From Pararhizobium antarcticum (lineage in GTDB: Bacteria; Pseudomonadota; Alphaproteobacteria; Rhizobiales; Rhizobiaceae), in contig NZ_LSRP01000079.1 in the NCBI RefSeq assembly GCF_001885585.1, positions 1 to 64,000 on the forward strand: 64,000 bases of DNA, given 5' to 3'. Below are positions 47,943 to 56,882 of the stretch, piece after piece. The notes beneath the pieces are model-generated. The model had not been told where the DNA came from. It ran no database searches and was given only the letters and a program-made list of their open reading frames with translations. Every line of letters begins with the position of its first letter. Position 1 is the first letter of the stretch. The translations under genes were made by a program, and so were the position numbers.

Positions 47943-48776
47943 TCAGGCCAGCCGTTCGGCGTGCCAGCGCAGATGATCGTCCATGAAGGTCGAGATGAAG
48001 TAGTAGGAATGATCGTAGCGCTCCTGCATGCGCAGCGTCAGGCCGATGCCCGTATCCCGGATGGCCTCTTCGAACAGCCAGGGCCGCAATCCCTTTTCGA
48101 GAAAACCGTCCGCAGCGCCCTGGTCGATCAGGAATTCCGGGAAGCGCGCCCCGTCTTCGACCAGCGCGCAGGCATCGTACCGGCGCCAGGCTGCCGTGTC
48201 GGTTCCCAGATATTTCTCGAAAGCGCCGACCGACCAGTCGGCACTCGAGGGCGCGACGATCGGTGCGAAGGCCGAGCAGCTCTTGAACCGGTCGGGGTTT
48301 TTCAGCGCGATCGTCATCGCCCCGTGTCCGCCCATCGAATGGCCGAAGATCGCCTGCCGGTTCATGTCGACCTTGAAATGCTGGCTGATGAAGGCCGGCA
48401 GTTCCTCGGTCACATAGGTATACATCTGGTAGTGCTCGGCCCAGGGCGTCTGCGTCGCATCCAGGTAGAAGCCCGCACCCTTGCCCATCTGCCAGTTCGT
48501 CAGTTCGTCCGCAACGTTTTCACCGCGCGGGCTGGTGTCGGGGCAGATGATGATCAGGCCGAGCTCTGCGGCCATGCGGCGGTACTCGCCCTTGTCCATG
48601 ACATTGGCATGGGTGCAGGTCAGGCCGGAGAGATACCAGACGACGGGGCAGGGCCGCGTGATTGCCTGTGGCGGCACGAAAACGGCAAATGTCATCTCGC
48701 CGGCGCAAGCCTGAGATGGATGCGTGTACACCCCCTGCATGCCGCCGAATGCGGTGTTCTGGGAAATGACCTTCAT
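47943..48776 (-). CDS. fghA: S-formylglutathione hydrolase
   Basis: A 277-residue esterase-D family serine hydrolase that splits S-formylglutathione to formate and glutathione, the second step of glutathione-dependent formaldehyde oxidation. The nucleophile elbow is GHSMGGHGAM (Ser near residue 147). The start region reads ISQNTAFGGMQGVYTH, and the late DHSYYFISTFMDDHLRWH supplies the catalytic histidine region. Its partner frmA lies 1.5 kb upstream on the same strand, with two unrelated genes between. Confidence 0.95.
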   Translation of the reverse strand: MKVISQNTAFGGMQGVYTHPSQACAGEMTFAVFVPPQAITRPCPVVWYLSGLTCTHANVMDKGEYRRMAAELGLIIICPDTSPRGENVADELTNWQMGKGAGFYLDATQTPWAEHYQMYTYVTEELPAFISQHFKVDMNRQAIFGHSMGGHGAMTIALKNPDRFKSCSAFAPIVAPSSADWSVGAFEKYLGTDTAAWRRYDACALVEDGARFPEFLIDQGAADGFLEKGLRPWLFEEAIRDTGIGLTLRMQERYDHSYYFISTFMDDHLRWHAERLA

Positions 48777-48803
48777 GCGTGTGCTCCTTCTGAAAAGTGT
48801 GGG

Positions 48804-49448
48804 TCACTGTGCCAGCGACACGGCGGTATTGACCGCAGCAGCCACCAGGACAGTGTTGAAGAAAAACGAGACGACGGCGTGCAGCAGATTGATCCTGCGC
48901 ATGCGGGTCGTCGTGATCGTGACATCGGAGGTTTGTGCCGTCATGCCGATGACGAAGGAAAAATAGAGAAAATCGAAGGCGCCGGGTTCCTTCGTTTCAG
49001 GAAAGGCGAGGCCGCGTTCTGCAGCATCCGGTTTCGCTTTCCGATGTCCGGCCCAGTAGAGATGCGCATAATGCAGCGCCGCCATGGTGTGGATGGTAAA
49101 CCAGCCGAGCGCGACCGAGGCAAAGGCCAGTCCGAGCTCCGCAAATGAGGCCGTCTGCCTGCCATTCAGCGCGGAAAACAGCGAGACAATGGAAATCACG
49201 ACGGCAGCAAAGGTGACGGCAAAGAAGATGGCAGCGGGGGCGTCGTCGGTGGCGGAATTGTTTTTCAGATAGGCGCCGGTCAACACAGGGATCCGCAAGG
49301 CGACGAGCGCGAGATAGACAAGAAAGAACACGACCGCAGCCAGTTCGACAGCAAGCGACGGCTTGACCATCACACTGGCGGGGAAAGCAAGCGCGGCACA
49401 GAGCAGGCCCCAGTAGAAGGGGGCATGGCGGCGTCGAGACACATTCAT
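48804..49448 (-). CDS. DUF1345 membrane protein
   Basis: A 214-residue predicted inner-membrane protein with about five transmembrane helices. The DUF1345 signature is FDFLYFSFVIGMTAQTSDVTITTTRMRRINLLHAVVSFFFNTVLVAAAVN near the C terminus. The function is unknown. The ATG at 49448 (MNVSRRRHAPFYW) was chosen because the upstream extension has no membrane character or ribosome binding site. It lies 27 bases before fghA on the same strand and could be co-transcribed with it. Confidence 0.83.
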   Translation of the reverse strand: MNVSRRRHAPFYWGLLCAALAFPASVMVKPSLAVELAAVVFFLVYLALVALRIPVLTGAYLKNNSATDDAPAAIFFAVTFAAVVISIVSLFSALNGRQTASFAELGLAFASVALGWFTIHTMAALHYAHLYWAGHRKAKPDAAERGLAFPETKEPGAFDFLYFSFVIGMTAQTSDVTITTTRMRRINLLHAVVSFFFNTVLVAAAVNTAVSLAQ

Positions 49449-49594
49449 GGCCGGATCATTTCCTCGATGTCTCCGTTCCGCCGCGGGGATAGAAATCACG
49501 CACCTTCGGATCCCCCTGCCATTCCACTGGAATGCTGGTGCCACGCGGCACGCCGCGCCGTCAAGCACCGATGCCGGTCCCATGCCCTGCTGGA

Positions 49595-50080
49595 TCAGCC
49601 CGTCGCCGTCACGTTTTTGGCACGGCGGCAAAGCCGGTCGAGGGTTTCCAGAAAGGCGGATCGATCCCGCGCCGAAAAAGCCGCATTATAGCCCTTGCTT
49701 TCGCCGGTTTCGCGCAGATGCGCGCCGAGATCGCGCATCGCCGTTGCCATGCCGATATTGCTCTTGTCGAACACGCGGCCGGACGGACCTGTGACCTGCG
49801 CGCCGGCGGCAACACAACGGCCTGCGAGCGGCACGTCCGCCGTCACCACGATGTCGCCATCCGTGGCGCGCTCGGCAATCCAGTCGTCGGCAGCATCGAA
49901 ACCGGCGGAGACGATGACATTGGTGATCATCGGATCGCGCGACGGCCGCAATCCGGAATTGGCGACGAAGGTCACCGGAAAACCATGCCGTTCCGCGACC
50001 TTGAGGATCTCGGCTTTGACTGGGCAGGCATCGGCATCGACATAGATGATTGTGCCGCGTGGCGGGACGGTGTCGGACAT
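49595..50080 (-). CDS. YaiI/YqxD-family (DUF188) protein
   Basis: A 161-residue protein of the DUF188 family, a PIN-like nuclease fold of uncertain activity. IYVDADACPVKAEILKVAERHG (residues about 12-33), VIVSAGFDAADDWIAERATDGDIVVTADVPLA and FDKSNIGMATAMRDLGAHLRETG are the family segments, with the acidic residues expected for metal binding. It sits between DUF1345 and frmA on the same strand. Confidence 0.87.
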   Translation of the reverse strand: MSDTVPPRGTIIYVDADACPVKAEILKVAERHGFPVTFVANSGLRPSRDPMITNVIVSAGFDAADDWIAERATDGDIVVTADVPLAGRCVAAGAQVTGPSGRVFDKSNIGMATAMRDLGAHLRETGESKGYNAAFSARDRSAFLETLDRLCRRAKNVTATG

Positions 50081-50241
50081 GTCCGCTCGCTTCCTGAGTG
50101 CTGTTCCTGTGAGGCGGGATTGAGCTGCAAATGCGCCATCCCGCCCGCGATAGTCAATCCGCCCGAGGCGTCGACGGTTCCCGCTTGGCGCTTGCCGGAT
50201 GCCATGCGGCGTCCGGCAAGGCGTATCCGATTCGGGGTGAC

Positions 50242-51369
50242 CTAATACACCACGACGCCGCGGATGCTCTCACCCTTCTTCATCAGGTCGAAGCCCTTGT
50301 TGATGTCCTCGAGCGGCATGGTGTGGGTGATCATCGGGTCAATCTGGATCTTGCCCTGCATGTACCAGTCGACGATCTTCGGCACGTCTGTGCGGCCACG
50401 CGCGCCGCCAAAGGCCGTGCCCATCCAGTTGCGGCCGGTGACCAGCTGGAACGGACGGGTCGAGATTTCCTGGCCGGCACCGGCGACGCCGATGATCACC
50501 GACTTGCCCCAGCCGCGATGCGAGCTTTCCAGCGCCTGACGCATCACCTTTGTGTTGCCGGTGCAGTCGAACGTATAGTCGGCGCCGCCGATCAGGTCGC
50601 CATTGCGCTTGGTCATGTTGACGAGATGGGGCACGATGTCGTCGCCGACCTCTTTCGGATTGACGAAATGCGTCATGCCGAATTTTTCGCCCCAGGATTT
50701 GCGATCATTGTTGATGTCGACGCCGATGATCATGTCGGCCCCGGCAAGGCGCAGTCCCTGCAGCACGTTGAGGCCGATGCCGCCGAGACCGAAGACAATG
50801 GCTGTTGCGCCGATCTCGACCTTGGCGGTGTTGATGACCGCGCCGATGCCGGTCGTCACGCCGCAGCCGATATAGCAGATCTTGTCGAAGGGCGCGTCCG
50901 GGTTGACCTTTGCCAGCGCGATCTCCGGCAGCACCGTGAAGTTCGCGAAGGTCGAGCAACCCATATAGTGGAAGATCTTGTCCTTGCCGATCGAGAAGCG
51001 CGAGGTGCCATCCGGCATCAGGCCCTGGCCCTGGGTCGAGCGGATCGAGGTGCAGAGATTGGTCTTGCGCGACAGGCAGGAATAACATTCGCGGCATTCC
51101 GGCGTGTAGAGCGGAATGACATGGTCGCCCTTCTTCAGCGAGGTGACGCCAGGGCCGACATCGACGACGATGCCGGCGCCCTCATGGCCGAGAATGGCCG
51201 GAAACAGGCCCTCCGGATCGGCACCCGAGAGTGTGAACTCGTCGGTATGGCAGATGCCGGTTGCCTTGACCTCGACCAGCACTTCGCCGGCCCGCGGGCC
51301 CTCGAGTTGCACGGTCATGATTTCCAGCGGCTTGCCAGCCTGAACGGCAACGGCGGCGCGAACGTCCAT
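50242..51369 (-). CDS. frmA: S-(hydroxymethyl)glutathione dehydrogenase (class III ADH)
   Basis: A 375-residue zinc alcohol dehydrogenase that oxidises the formaldehyde-glutathione adduct with NAD and can also reduce S-nitrosoglutathione. The catalytic zinc ligands are in GICHTDEF and GHEGAGIVV, the structural zinc cysteines in PECRECYSCLSRKTNLC, and the NAD-binding motif is GLGGIGLNV. Length is normal for the family. FghA, the next enzyme, is downstream on the same strand. Confidence 0.96.
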   Translation of the reverse strand: MDVRAAVAVQAGKPLEIMTVQLEGPRAGEVLVEVKATGICHTDEFTLSGADPEGLFPAILGHEGAGIVVDVGPGVTSLKKGDHVIPLYTPECRECYSCLSRKTNLCTSIRSTQGQGLMPDGTSRFSIGKDKIFHYMGCSTFANFTVLPEIALAKVNPDAPFDKICYIGCGVTTGIGAVINTAKVEIGATAIVFGLGGIGLNVLQGLRLAGADMIIGVDINNDRKSWGEKFGMTHFVNPKEVGDDIVPHLVNMTKRNGDLIGGADYTFDCTGNTKVMRQALESSHRGWGKSVIIGVAGAGQEISTRPFQLVTGRNWMGTAFGGARGRTDVPKIVDWYMQGKIQIDPMITHTMPLEDINKGFDLMKKGESIRGVVVY

Positions 51370-51452
51370 GGTGTCTTTCTCCCAGAATTATCAATTGCAG
51401 GCGCCACAATTGCAGAGCTTTCGACGGTGCTCAAGGCGGAATCGCCTGGTGA

Positions 51453-51854
51453 TTATGACTCTATGTCCTGTAGGACACGGGTAAGCGCCAGCTCAAGTGC
51501 GGAAATGGCCTTTCCGGTCTCGTCATGCGCTTTCCTGACCGCAGCCAGTTGATCACGCAGGCGCATTGTTGCCGGTTCGGCAAGGTCGTCCTTCGGTGCA
51601 TCGCCGATGCCGGCAATCAGCCAGACGGGCGGCACGCCCAGAATTCCGGCCAGCATGAAAAGCCGATTGGTGCGCGGTTCGGAACGGTCGCGTTCCCAGG
51701 CGGCAATGGTATCGACCTTGACACCGAGCTGGTTGGCGAGATCTTTTGCGGAAAGGTTGAGGGCGTCTCGTGCGCGCCAGATGCGGCCACCCAGCGTGTC
51801 GTTGTCAGTTGTCGGGCGGAGCTTCGTGATGGCGGCTTCGGTGGAAAAACGCAT
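51453..51854 (-). CDS. XRE-family helix-turn-helix regulator
   Basis: A 133-residue regulator with a Cro/CI-type helix-turn-helix (GGRIWRARDALNLSAKDLANQLGVKVDTIAAWERDRSEPRTNRLFMLAGILGVPPVWLI, residues about 21-79) and a helical C terminus. The ATG at 51854 follows GGAGAAAACC, a strong ribosome binding site, and is preferred to upstream starts at 51878 and 51977. It lies 83 bases upstream of frmA on the same strand, so it may influence the formaldehyde genes, but that is only a guess from position. Confidence 0.85.
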   Translation of the reverse strand: MRFSTEAAITKLRPTTDNDTLGGRIWRARDALNLSAKDLANQLGVKVDTIAAWERDRSEPRTNRLFMLAGILGVPPVWLIAGIGDAPKDDLAEPATMRLRDQLAAVRKAHDETGKAISALELALTRVLQDIES

Positions 51855-52121
51855 GGTTTTCTCCTTTTTGGCTGGCATGCGAGCATTGGAATTTCGCGCC
51901 GGTTCCTCCGATGTGGATCCGGCCCGGACTAGGCCTTGAGGACGCAGTTTATAGGGGGGACGGACGCCGGGGGCCACCCGTCACGTCAAATAACCTTCAG
52001 GAAACGCCGCATATCCTGCCTCTCGCCCCTCTGAATCACCCAGTTTTCAAGGCGCAGCCGTTTCGGTTGCAACCGTTGCAAAAGCCGATAAGGTCCGGCT
52101 TTTCCAGCAGGATACAGTGCC

Positions 52122-53069
52122 TTGGACAATACCCGCCCGCCCGTGCAGCCGCCCGCCGATGCCGTCATGCACGGACTGGCGATCATGCTGGTTGCCATGG
52201 TCATCCTGCCCTGCATGGATGCCATCGCCAAGTACATGGCGCTTTACCAGGGCATGTCTCCGGGGCAGGTGACGTTCTACCGATTCTTCTTCCAGCTGGT
52301 GTCGACACTGCCTCTCCTGCTGTCCATGGGCGGGCTCAGGGCGCTCCGTCCAAAACGGCTCTGGCTCAACCTCTTGCGGGGTGTGCTTCTCGCCGCCGCC
52401 GCGCTCTTGTTCTTCATTTCCGTGAAATACATGCCGCTGGCTGACGTGTTCGCCATCTACTTCGTCGAGCCCTTCATCCTGACCTGCCTTTCAGCTCTGG
52501 TGCTCGGTGAAAAGGTCGGTTGGCGCCGCTGGCTTGCGATCGTCATCGGGTTCGGTGGCGCCATGATCGTTATTCAGCCGAGCTTCGAGCTCTTCGGCCT
52601 GAAGTCGCTGATGCCGATCTTTTGCGCCTTTTTCTTTGCATGTTACCTGTTGATGAACCGGGCCGTCGGCAACGCCGATACACCGCTGGTCATGCAGACG
52701 ACTGCCGGTGTCGGCGGGTCGCTTTTCATGATCGTCGCAATACTCGTCGGCGACGGGTTCGGCGTGGCGGATTTCGAGCCCTCCCTGCCAGGCAGCGGTC
52801 TCGGCTGGCTTCTGGTCATCCTCCTCGGGACGATTTCCGGTTATGGGCATCTCCTGGTGGTCAAGGCGTTCCAGGCGGCGCCTGTGTCGATCCTGGCGCC
52901 TTTTCATTATTTCGAGATCATCTCGGCCACCGCGCTCGGTTTTGTCATCTTCGGCGATTTTCCGACACCTTCGAAATGGCTTGGCATCGCCATCATCGTT
53001 TCGTCCGGCCTGTTCATCATCTGGCGGGAGCGAAAGGCAGCCGAACGGCCAGAGCCAGGCGAAGGTTAA
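52122..53069 (+). CDS. DMT-superfamily (EamA) transporter
   Basis: A 315-residue inner-membrane transporter with ten transmembrane helices in two EamA repeats (about residues 20-155 and 165-300). VFAIYFVEPFILTCLSALVLGEKVGWRRWLAIVIGFGGAMIVIQP is typical of the family. The substrate is unknown. The frame begins at a TTG at 52122 (DNTRPPVQPP follows), with an AGGA-like site upstream. The ATG at 52167, just before the first helix, is an alternative. A 12-bp palindrome CGGTTGCAACCG lies near 52064. Confidence 0.85.
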   Translation: MDNTRPPVQPPADAVMHGLAIMLVAMVILPCMDAIAKYMALYQGMSPGQVTFYRFFFQLVSTLPLLLSMGGLRALRPKRLWLNLLRGVLLAAAALLFFISVKYMPLADVFAIYFVEPFILTCLSALVLGEKVGWRRWLAIVIGFGGAMIVIQPSFELFGLKSLMPIFCAFFFACYLLMNRAVGNADTPLVMQTTAGVGGSLFMIVAILVGDGFGVADFEPSLPGSGLGWLLVILLGTISGYGHLLVVKAFQAAPVSILAPFHYFEIISATALGFVIFGDFPTPSKWLGIAIIVSSGLFIIWRERKAAERPEPGEG

Positions 53070-53176
53070 AGATTGAGCGAATCCGGCAAGTGTTTGCTAA
53101 TCCAGAATCTTTGCGGATTGGAAATGACTTCGGGCTCATTCTGAATCTCGGTTTCACGACGAAACAGGAGGTTAAG

Positions 53177-53764
53177 ATGGGTGAACTTCGTCTTTCTCAT
53201 CCGGCATACGGCATCGCAGGAAAATCACGACTCACACCGGCGGATATCGATATCCTGCGCGAACATGTCTTTTCGCAGGGCATAACCTCCTCACAGGAGG
53301 CTGTGACGCTTTTCGCAATCAACACCGCCTGCGCGGAAAAATGTCCCGAATGGCATCACTATTTCCTCGATTCGATCAGCGGCTTCGTTCTTCACCATTG
53401 TGAGCCGCATGGATCGCTGGATGAACGCAATGCGGACTGGCTGATCGGAATGATTTCGACCGGCGGGACGGTCAATTCCCCGATCGAACTCGAGCTTTTG
53501 TTCCATGTCATCGACGTCTCGCCCTTCGTTCCGGACAGTCTGACGTTCTTCGCTTTGCAGCAATTGCGAACCGGGATCCGCGACGGGGTGGGTGCGTGGG
53601 GTACGATGCGCCATTCGCGGCGACCGATCCTCGATCCAGATGACGTCCACATGGCCTGCCGCGTCATGAGTGCGATCGCCCGCTCACGGGGGGGCAAGCC
53701 GACGCCGCGCGAAAACGAGATTCTCGTGTCCATCGGCGTTTTGCCCGGGGCTGCCGCCGCCTGA
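53177..53764 (+). CDS. Hypothetical protein, 195 residues
   Basis: I do not recognise this protein. It is soluble, mixed alpha/beta in composition, without a signal peptide. Visible features are ACAEKCPEWHHYFLDSISGFVLHHCEPHGSLDERNADWL, with several cysteines and histidines (residues about 52-95), and a C-terminal RSRGGKPTPRENEILVSIGVLPGAAAA. The ATG at 53177 has a perfect AGGAGG seven bases upstream, so it is a real gene and probably well translated. It follows the DMT transporter after 107 bases and precedes the M50 protease. Confidence 0.72.
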   Translation: MGELRLSHPAYGIAGKSRLTPADIDILREHVFSQGITSSQEAVTLFAINTACAEKCPEWHHYFLDSISGFVLHHCEPHGSLDERNADWLIGMISTGGTVNSPIELELLFHVIDVSPFVPDSLTFFALQQLRTGIRDGVGAWGTMRHSRRPILDPDDVHMACRVMSAIARSRGGKPTPRENEILVSIGVLPGAAAA

Positions 53765-53771
53765 CCCGACG

Positions 53772-53855
53772 CATGCGGTCATGCTGCATCCTCGGATGGC
53801 CGCCTTTGCCTGACACGCACCATGCGGCCATGCTGCAGCTGCAGATGGCCGCATG
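53772..53855. repeat. Tandem imperfect hairpin repeats
   Basis: Two 32-base repeats (53772-53803 and 53821-53852), about 25 of 32 identical, lie 49 bases apart. The second is an 11-bp perfect inverted repeat (CATGCGGCCAT and inverse, 13-base loop). The first keeps an 8-bp stem through a G-U pair. They lie between the 195-residue gene and the M50 protease. Confidence 0.6.
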
Positions 53856-53926
53856 TCGGCTGCTCCCGCATACCGTTTGTTCATGCGTTGCCTCTAGGCT
53901 TCACGCAACGGAACCCGGAGCCTTCC

Positions 53927-55204
53927 ATGACTGAACATCTGCCGGCGATCATCCTGCTTGTCGTCAATATGGGCCTTCTCTGGCTGTTGATGGCCGCCCC
54001 CGTCGGCCGCCGGACCCTTCGCGTCAGCCAGACGTATAAGGCCGATTTCGAAAAGATGTGGCAGGCGCTTTCGCCGACGGGTCGATTTGCCGACTGGCAC
54101 CATGCCGTGCTCTCAAGCCGTGTGCTGAGCGGTGGCGATCTCAGCGTCGAACAGACATTTAGCCATCTCGACAGACATGGTCTGCCGATTGTGCGTCGAT
54201 TTTCGGTGACAGAACACCGGGCCGGCGATGTCAGGGAACGGCACTGCGAGTTGCGCGTTCTCGATGACAGCGCGCTGGACGGCGCTTTCTGGAAGGATTT
54301 TCGCGAGCGACGACGCCTGGTTGCCACGCAAGATGGCGATGTCTCCGTGACAATCGAGCAGACCGATCGCTATCGCGGCCTTGCCTTCCTGGCGTTCCGC
54401 TTCTTTGCCATGCGCCGCGAGATGAAGGCCCTTCATGAATGGGTTGAGACCGGTGAAAGCCTGCCCGTGCGCGCCGGCTTCGAACATCCGCTGGTCCAGG
54501 TCGGGCTTGCCGTCCTGTCGACGCTTCTCCTATGGCCGTTCTTCGGGCTGAACAGCCAGGGTCTGATGATGTCGGTCCTTTTGACCGTCGTCATCGTCCT
54601 GCACGAGTTCGGCCATATGGCCGCCTATCGTGCCTTCGGGCACAAGACGGTCCGGATGATCTTCGTGCCGCTGCTGGGCGGGGTTGCCATCGGTGGCAGG
54701 CCCTACAACTCGCTGTTTGAAGTTTCAACCTGTGCGTTGATGGGCGCCGGCATGTCGGCCTTCCTGGTGCCTGTCGCCATCGCGCTGCATGACGCTGGAG
54801 GTGAGGGGGTGCTGGGATTTGTCCCGGCGGCGTCGATCCTCGTCTTTCTGCTGATTCTCGGCGCCTTCAACCTTTTGAACCTGCTGCCGATGAACCGCTT
54901 CGACGGTGGCCAGGTTTTGCGTCAGGTATTCCGCTCCGGCAACGGCCGGATGGTCGGCAGCTTCGTCGTTACGCTGGTGATTCTGGCAATCGGCTGGCGC
55001 ATCGGCCTGCCGACGCCGGCGCTGATGGCTGGGCTGGCCATTTTCGCGCTTCTGAGCCTGATGGCGCGCGGCAGTGTCAAGCCGCGCCACAGTCTCGACG
55101 AGATGACGACGTCGCAAAGGCTGGTGAGCGGGTGTGGCCTCTATGCTGCCGTCGGACTGCACGGATATGCGATCATCTACGCGACTGACCGCCTGTTCGG
55201 CTGA
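53927..55204 (+). CDS. SRPBCC-M50 membrane metalloprotease-like protein
   Basis: A 425-residue membrane protein combining a first transmembrane helix (residues 6-24), a soluble region of SRPBCC/START type (about 33-175) and a site-2-protease-like M50 domain. The zinc motif HEFGH is at residues 226-230, within a hydrophobic helix, and the second motif NLLPMNRFDGGQ at 318-329 carries the third metal-ligand aspartate. Six or more membrane helices are visible. The catalytic residues are complete, so it is probably active in intramembrane proteolysis, but no substrate or anti-sigma factor gene is adjacent. The ATG at 53927 follows GGAG. It converges on lipB with no spacer. Confidence 0.82.
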   Translation: MTEHLPAIILLVVNMGLLWLLMAAPVGRRTLRVSQTYKADFEKMWQALSPTGRFADWHHAVLSSRVLSGGDLSVEQTFSHLDRHGLPIVRRFSVTEHRAGDVRERHCELRVLDDSALDGAFWKDFRERRRLVATQDGDVSVTIEQTDRYRGLAFLAFRFFAMRREMKALHEWVETGESLPVRAGFEHPLVQVGLAVLSTLLLWPFFGLNSQGLMMSVLLTVVIVLHEFGHMAAYRAFGHKTVRMIFVPLLGGVAIGGRPYNSLFEVSTCALMGAGMSAFLVPVAIALHDAGGEGVLGFVPAASILVFLLILGAFNLLNLLPMNRFDGGQVLRQVFRSGNGRMVGSFVVTLVILAIGWRIGLPTPALMAGLAIFALLSLMARGSVKPRHSLDEMTTSQRLVSGCGLYAAVGLHGYAIIYATDRLFG

Positions 55205-55924
55205 TCAGGGCGTGTCGTTGACCACCGGGCCAAAGATCTGCTCGAAGGCCTCCCGCAACCGGATATCCGCATCCGCCATCATCACGGGCAGGCCGAGATC
55301 GACGAGGCTGGTGACGCCGTAGCCGCGAATGCCGCAGGGCACGATCCCGTCGAAATGACCAAGGTCCGGATCGACATTCAGCGACAGGCCGTGAAAACTC
55401 ACCCAGCGTCGCAGGCGGATGCCGATGGCGGCGATCTTGTCCTCACTCGGGCGCCCGTCAGGCAAAGGCGGCTTTTCCGGGCGCCGGACCCAGACGCCGA
55501 CCCGGTCTTCCCGTCGTTCGCCGCGCACGTTCATCGAGGAAAGCGTCTCGATCACCACGCTTTCGAGCGCCGCGACGAAGGCACGCACATCCGGTCGGCG
55601 GCGTTTGAGGTCGAGCATGACATAGACGACGCGCTGGCCCGGCCCATGATAGGTGTATTCGCCGCCGCGGCCGGTCTTGAAAACCGGAAACCGGTCGGGC
55701 ATCACGAGATCGGCGCTGTCTGCGCTGGTGCCGGCCGTGTAGAGCGGCGGATGTTCGACCAGCCAGACGAGTTCGTCGGCTTGCCCGGCAGCGATCGCCG
55801 TCGATTCCCGTTCCATCAGGGCGACCGCATCCTCATAGGCCACCGGATCGGCGGCAATGCGCCAGCGGATGGGGGGCGAATCGGGTTTTGCCAGGAATGT
55901 GATGTCGAGATCGTCGCGCTGCAT
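55205..55924 (-). CDS. lipB: Octanoyltransferase LipB
   Basis: A 239-residue enzyme that transfers the octanoyl group from acyl carrier protein to lipoyl domains, the first step of lipoate synthesis. The family core is [25 protein letters not shown] (residues about 85-109), [24 protein letters not shown] with the lysine, and [14 protein letters not shown] with the catalytic cysteine. Its stop codon is directly next to that of the convergent M50 gene. Confidence 0.95.
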   Translation of the reverse strand: MQRDDLDITFLAKPDSPPIRWRIAADPVAYEDAVALMERESTAIAAGQADELVWLVEHPPLYTAGTSADSADLVMPDRFPVFKTGRGGEYTYHGPGQRVVYVMLDLKRRRPDVRAFVAALESVVIETLSSMNVRGERREDRVGVWVRRPEKPPLPDGRPSEDKIAAIGIRLRRWVSFHGLSLNVDPDLGHFDGIVPCGIRGYGVTSLVDLGLPVMMADADIRLREAFEQIFGPVVNDTP

Positions 55925-56051
55925 GTCTGTCGATGGTCCTGCTGATAGAAACTAGATGGTATGCACAGGCGCAAGAGTCCAGCGTTTCCAGGCGTCCACC
56001 GGCAGGCTGTTGAAATAGTTCACAGTCCTGTCAACTTTCTCTTCCAGCACC

Positions 56052-56080
56052 CTTGTGCACCCCAAATGCTTTTGCTACAT
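56052..56080 (+). promoter_or_regulatory. Promoter of tRNA-Leu
   Basis: CTTGTG, 17 bases, CTACAT, ending 36 bases before the tRNA. A perfect 7-bp hairpin (CCGCCGG/CCGGCGG, 56087-56106) lies between the start site and the tRNA and may mark the 5' processing region. Confidence 0.65.
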
Positions 56081-56116
56081 GCAGCCCCGCCGGAGCAATC
56101 CGGCGGCTACCACGAT

Positions 56117-56201
56117 GCGGTCGTGGCGGAATTGGTAGACGCGCAGCGTTGAGGTCGCTGTGGGGCAACCCGTGGAAGTTCGAGTCTTCTCGACCGCACC
56201 A
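56117..56201 (+). tRNA. tRNA-Leu (anticodon GAG)
   Basis: A class II tRNA of 85 bases with encoded CCA. GCGGTCG pairs with CGACCGC, the anticodon loop is TTGAGGT with GAG, followed by a long variable arm and the T arm GTTCGAGTC. It reads CUC and CUU codons. Confidence 0.95.
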
Positions 56202-56207
56202 AAAACT

Positions 56208-56231
56208 AAACCCGCTTCGGCGGGTTTTTTT
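56208..56231 (+). terminator. Terminator of tRNA-Leu
   Basis: AAACCCGC and GCGGGTTT pair around a TTCG tetraloop, followed by a run of T. It begins seven bases after the tRNA. Confidence 0.92.
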
Positions 56232-56525
56232 ATGTCCGGAATTCTGGGGTCCGCTTAGGGTGATGGGCAGGAGAAAAAACCGCTCGAAAAATCCTGACGC
56301 GCCGTGGCGGAAACGGGCGGCGATCGAACGCATCGCTCGATAGGACGGTCGCAACAAACTGCGAGATCGTGACGTCAGGGGAAGATCTTCGGAATGTATT
56401 CCGGTCGATTCAGGTGTTTGCCGAGCGGAGCTGGACCGCGGCATCTTCGCGACGTCCAGGACGATCACCAGCGGTGATCGTCCAATCAATGACTTTCGGT
56501 GACTGCGCTGCCGCAGCAGATGCCG
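56232..56525. other. Intergenic region with one hairpin
   Basis: This 294-base stretch has no credible gene. It holds a perfect 10-bp hairpin (GGACGATCAC and inverse, 56459-56483) without a T-run. A small RNA cannot be excluded but nothing specific supports one. Confidence 0.4.
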
Positions 56526-56750
56526 TCAGGAGGCCATGGCGTCCGTATCCGACATCAGCATCCGTGTCAGCTTGATCTCGCTGCGAATGCCATGCTGGAA
56601 AAGATGGATGACGCGCGCTGCATCGTCTGCGGCTTCCGGGCTGTCAATTGCCAGGCCCTTGCGTCTGCAGACGTCGTTGAAAATGCGCTGCAGCATGCCA
56701 AGATCCTCCGGCGATATGTCTGGAAGCACTTTTCTGTTGTCCGTGTGCAT
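56526..56750 (-). CDS. Small conserved hypothetical protein, 74 residues
   Basis: A 74-residue soluble protein that I cannot assign to a function (NRKVLPDISPEDLGMLQRIFNDVCRRKGLAID, then AARVIHLFQHGIRSEIKLTRML). The pattern is all-helical, and similar short proteins are common in rhizobia. The ATG at 56750 follows GGGAGAG, a good ribosome binding site, which supports a real gene. It lies 132 bases downstream of the deformylase-like gene on the same strand. Confidence 0.7.
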   Translation of the reverse strand: MHTDNRKVLPDISPEDLGMLQRIFNDVCRRKGLAIDSPEAADDAARVIHLFQHGIRSEIKLTRMLMSDTDAMAS

Positions 56751-56882
56751 GGCTTGCTCTCCCCGTATGTCGGCGCGTTTACGGGTCCATGGCTAGGCGG
56801 TACGGCGAAATCGCACAATTAACTTTGATATGTCCGACCGCTATTTTTCGAACCTTAAATATATCCGGGCGGTCATGCCCCT

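Noticed and set aside
52064-52075. Palindrome CGGTTGCAACCG before the DMT transporter
   Set aside because: A 12-bp palindrome alone is weak evidence, and no matching LacI/TetR-type regulator is adjacent.
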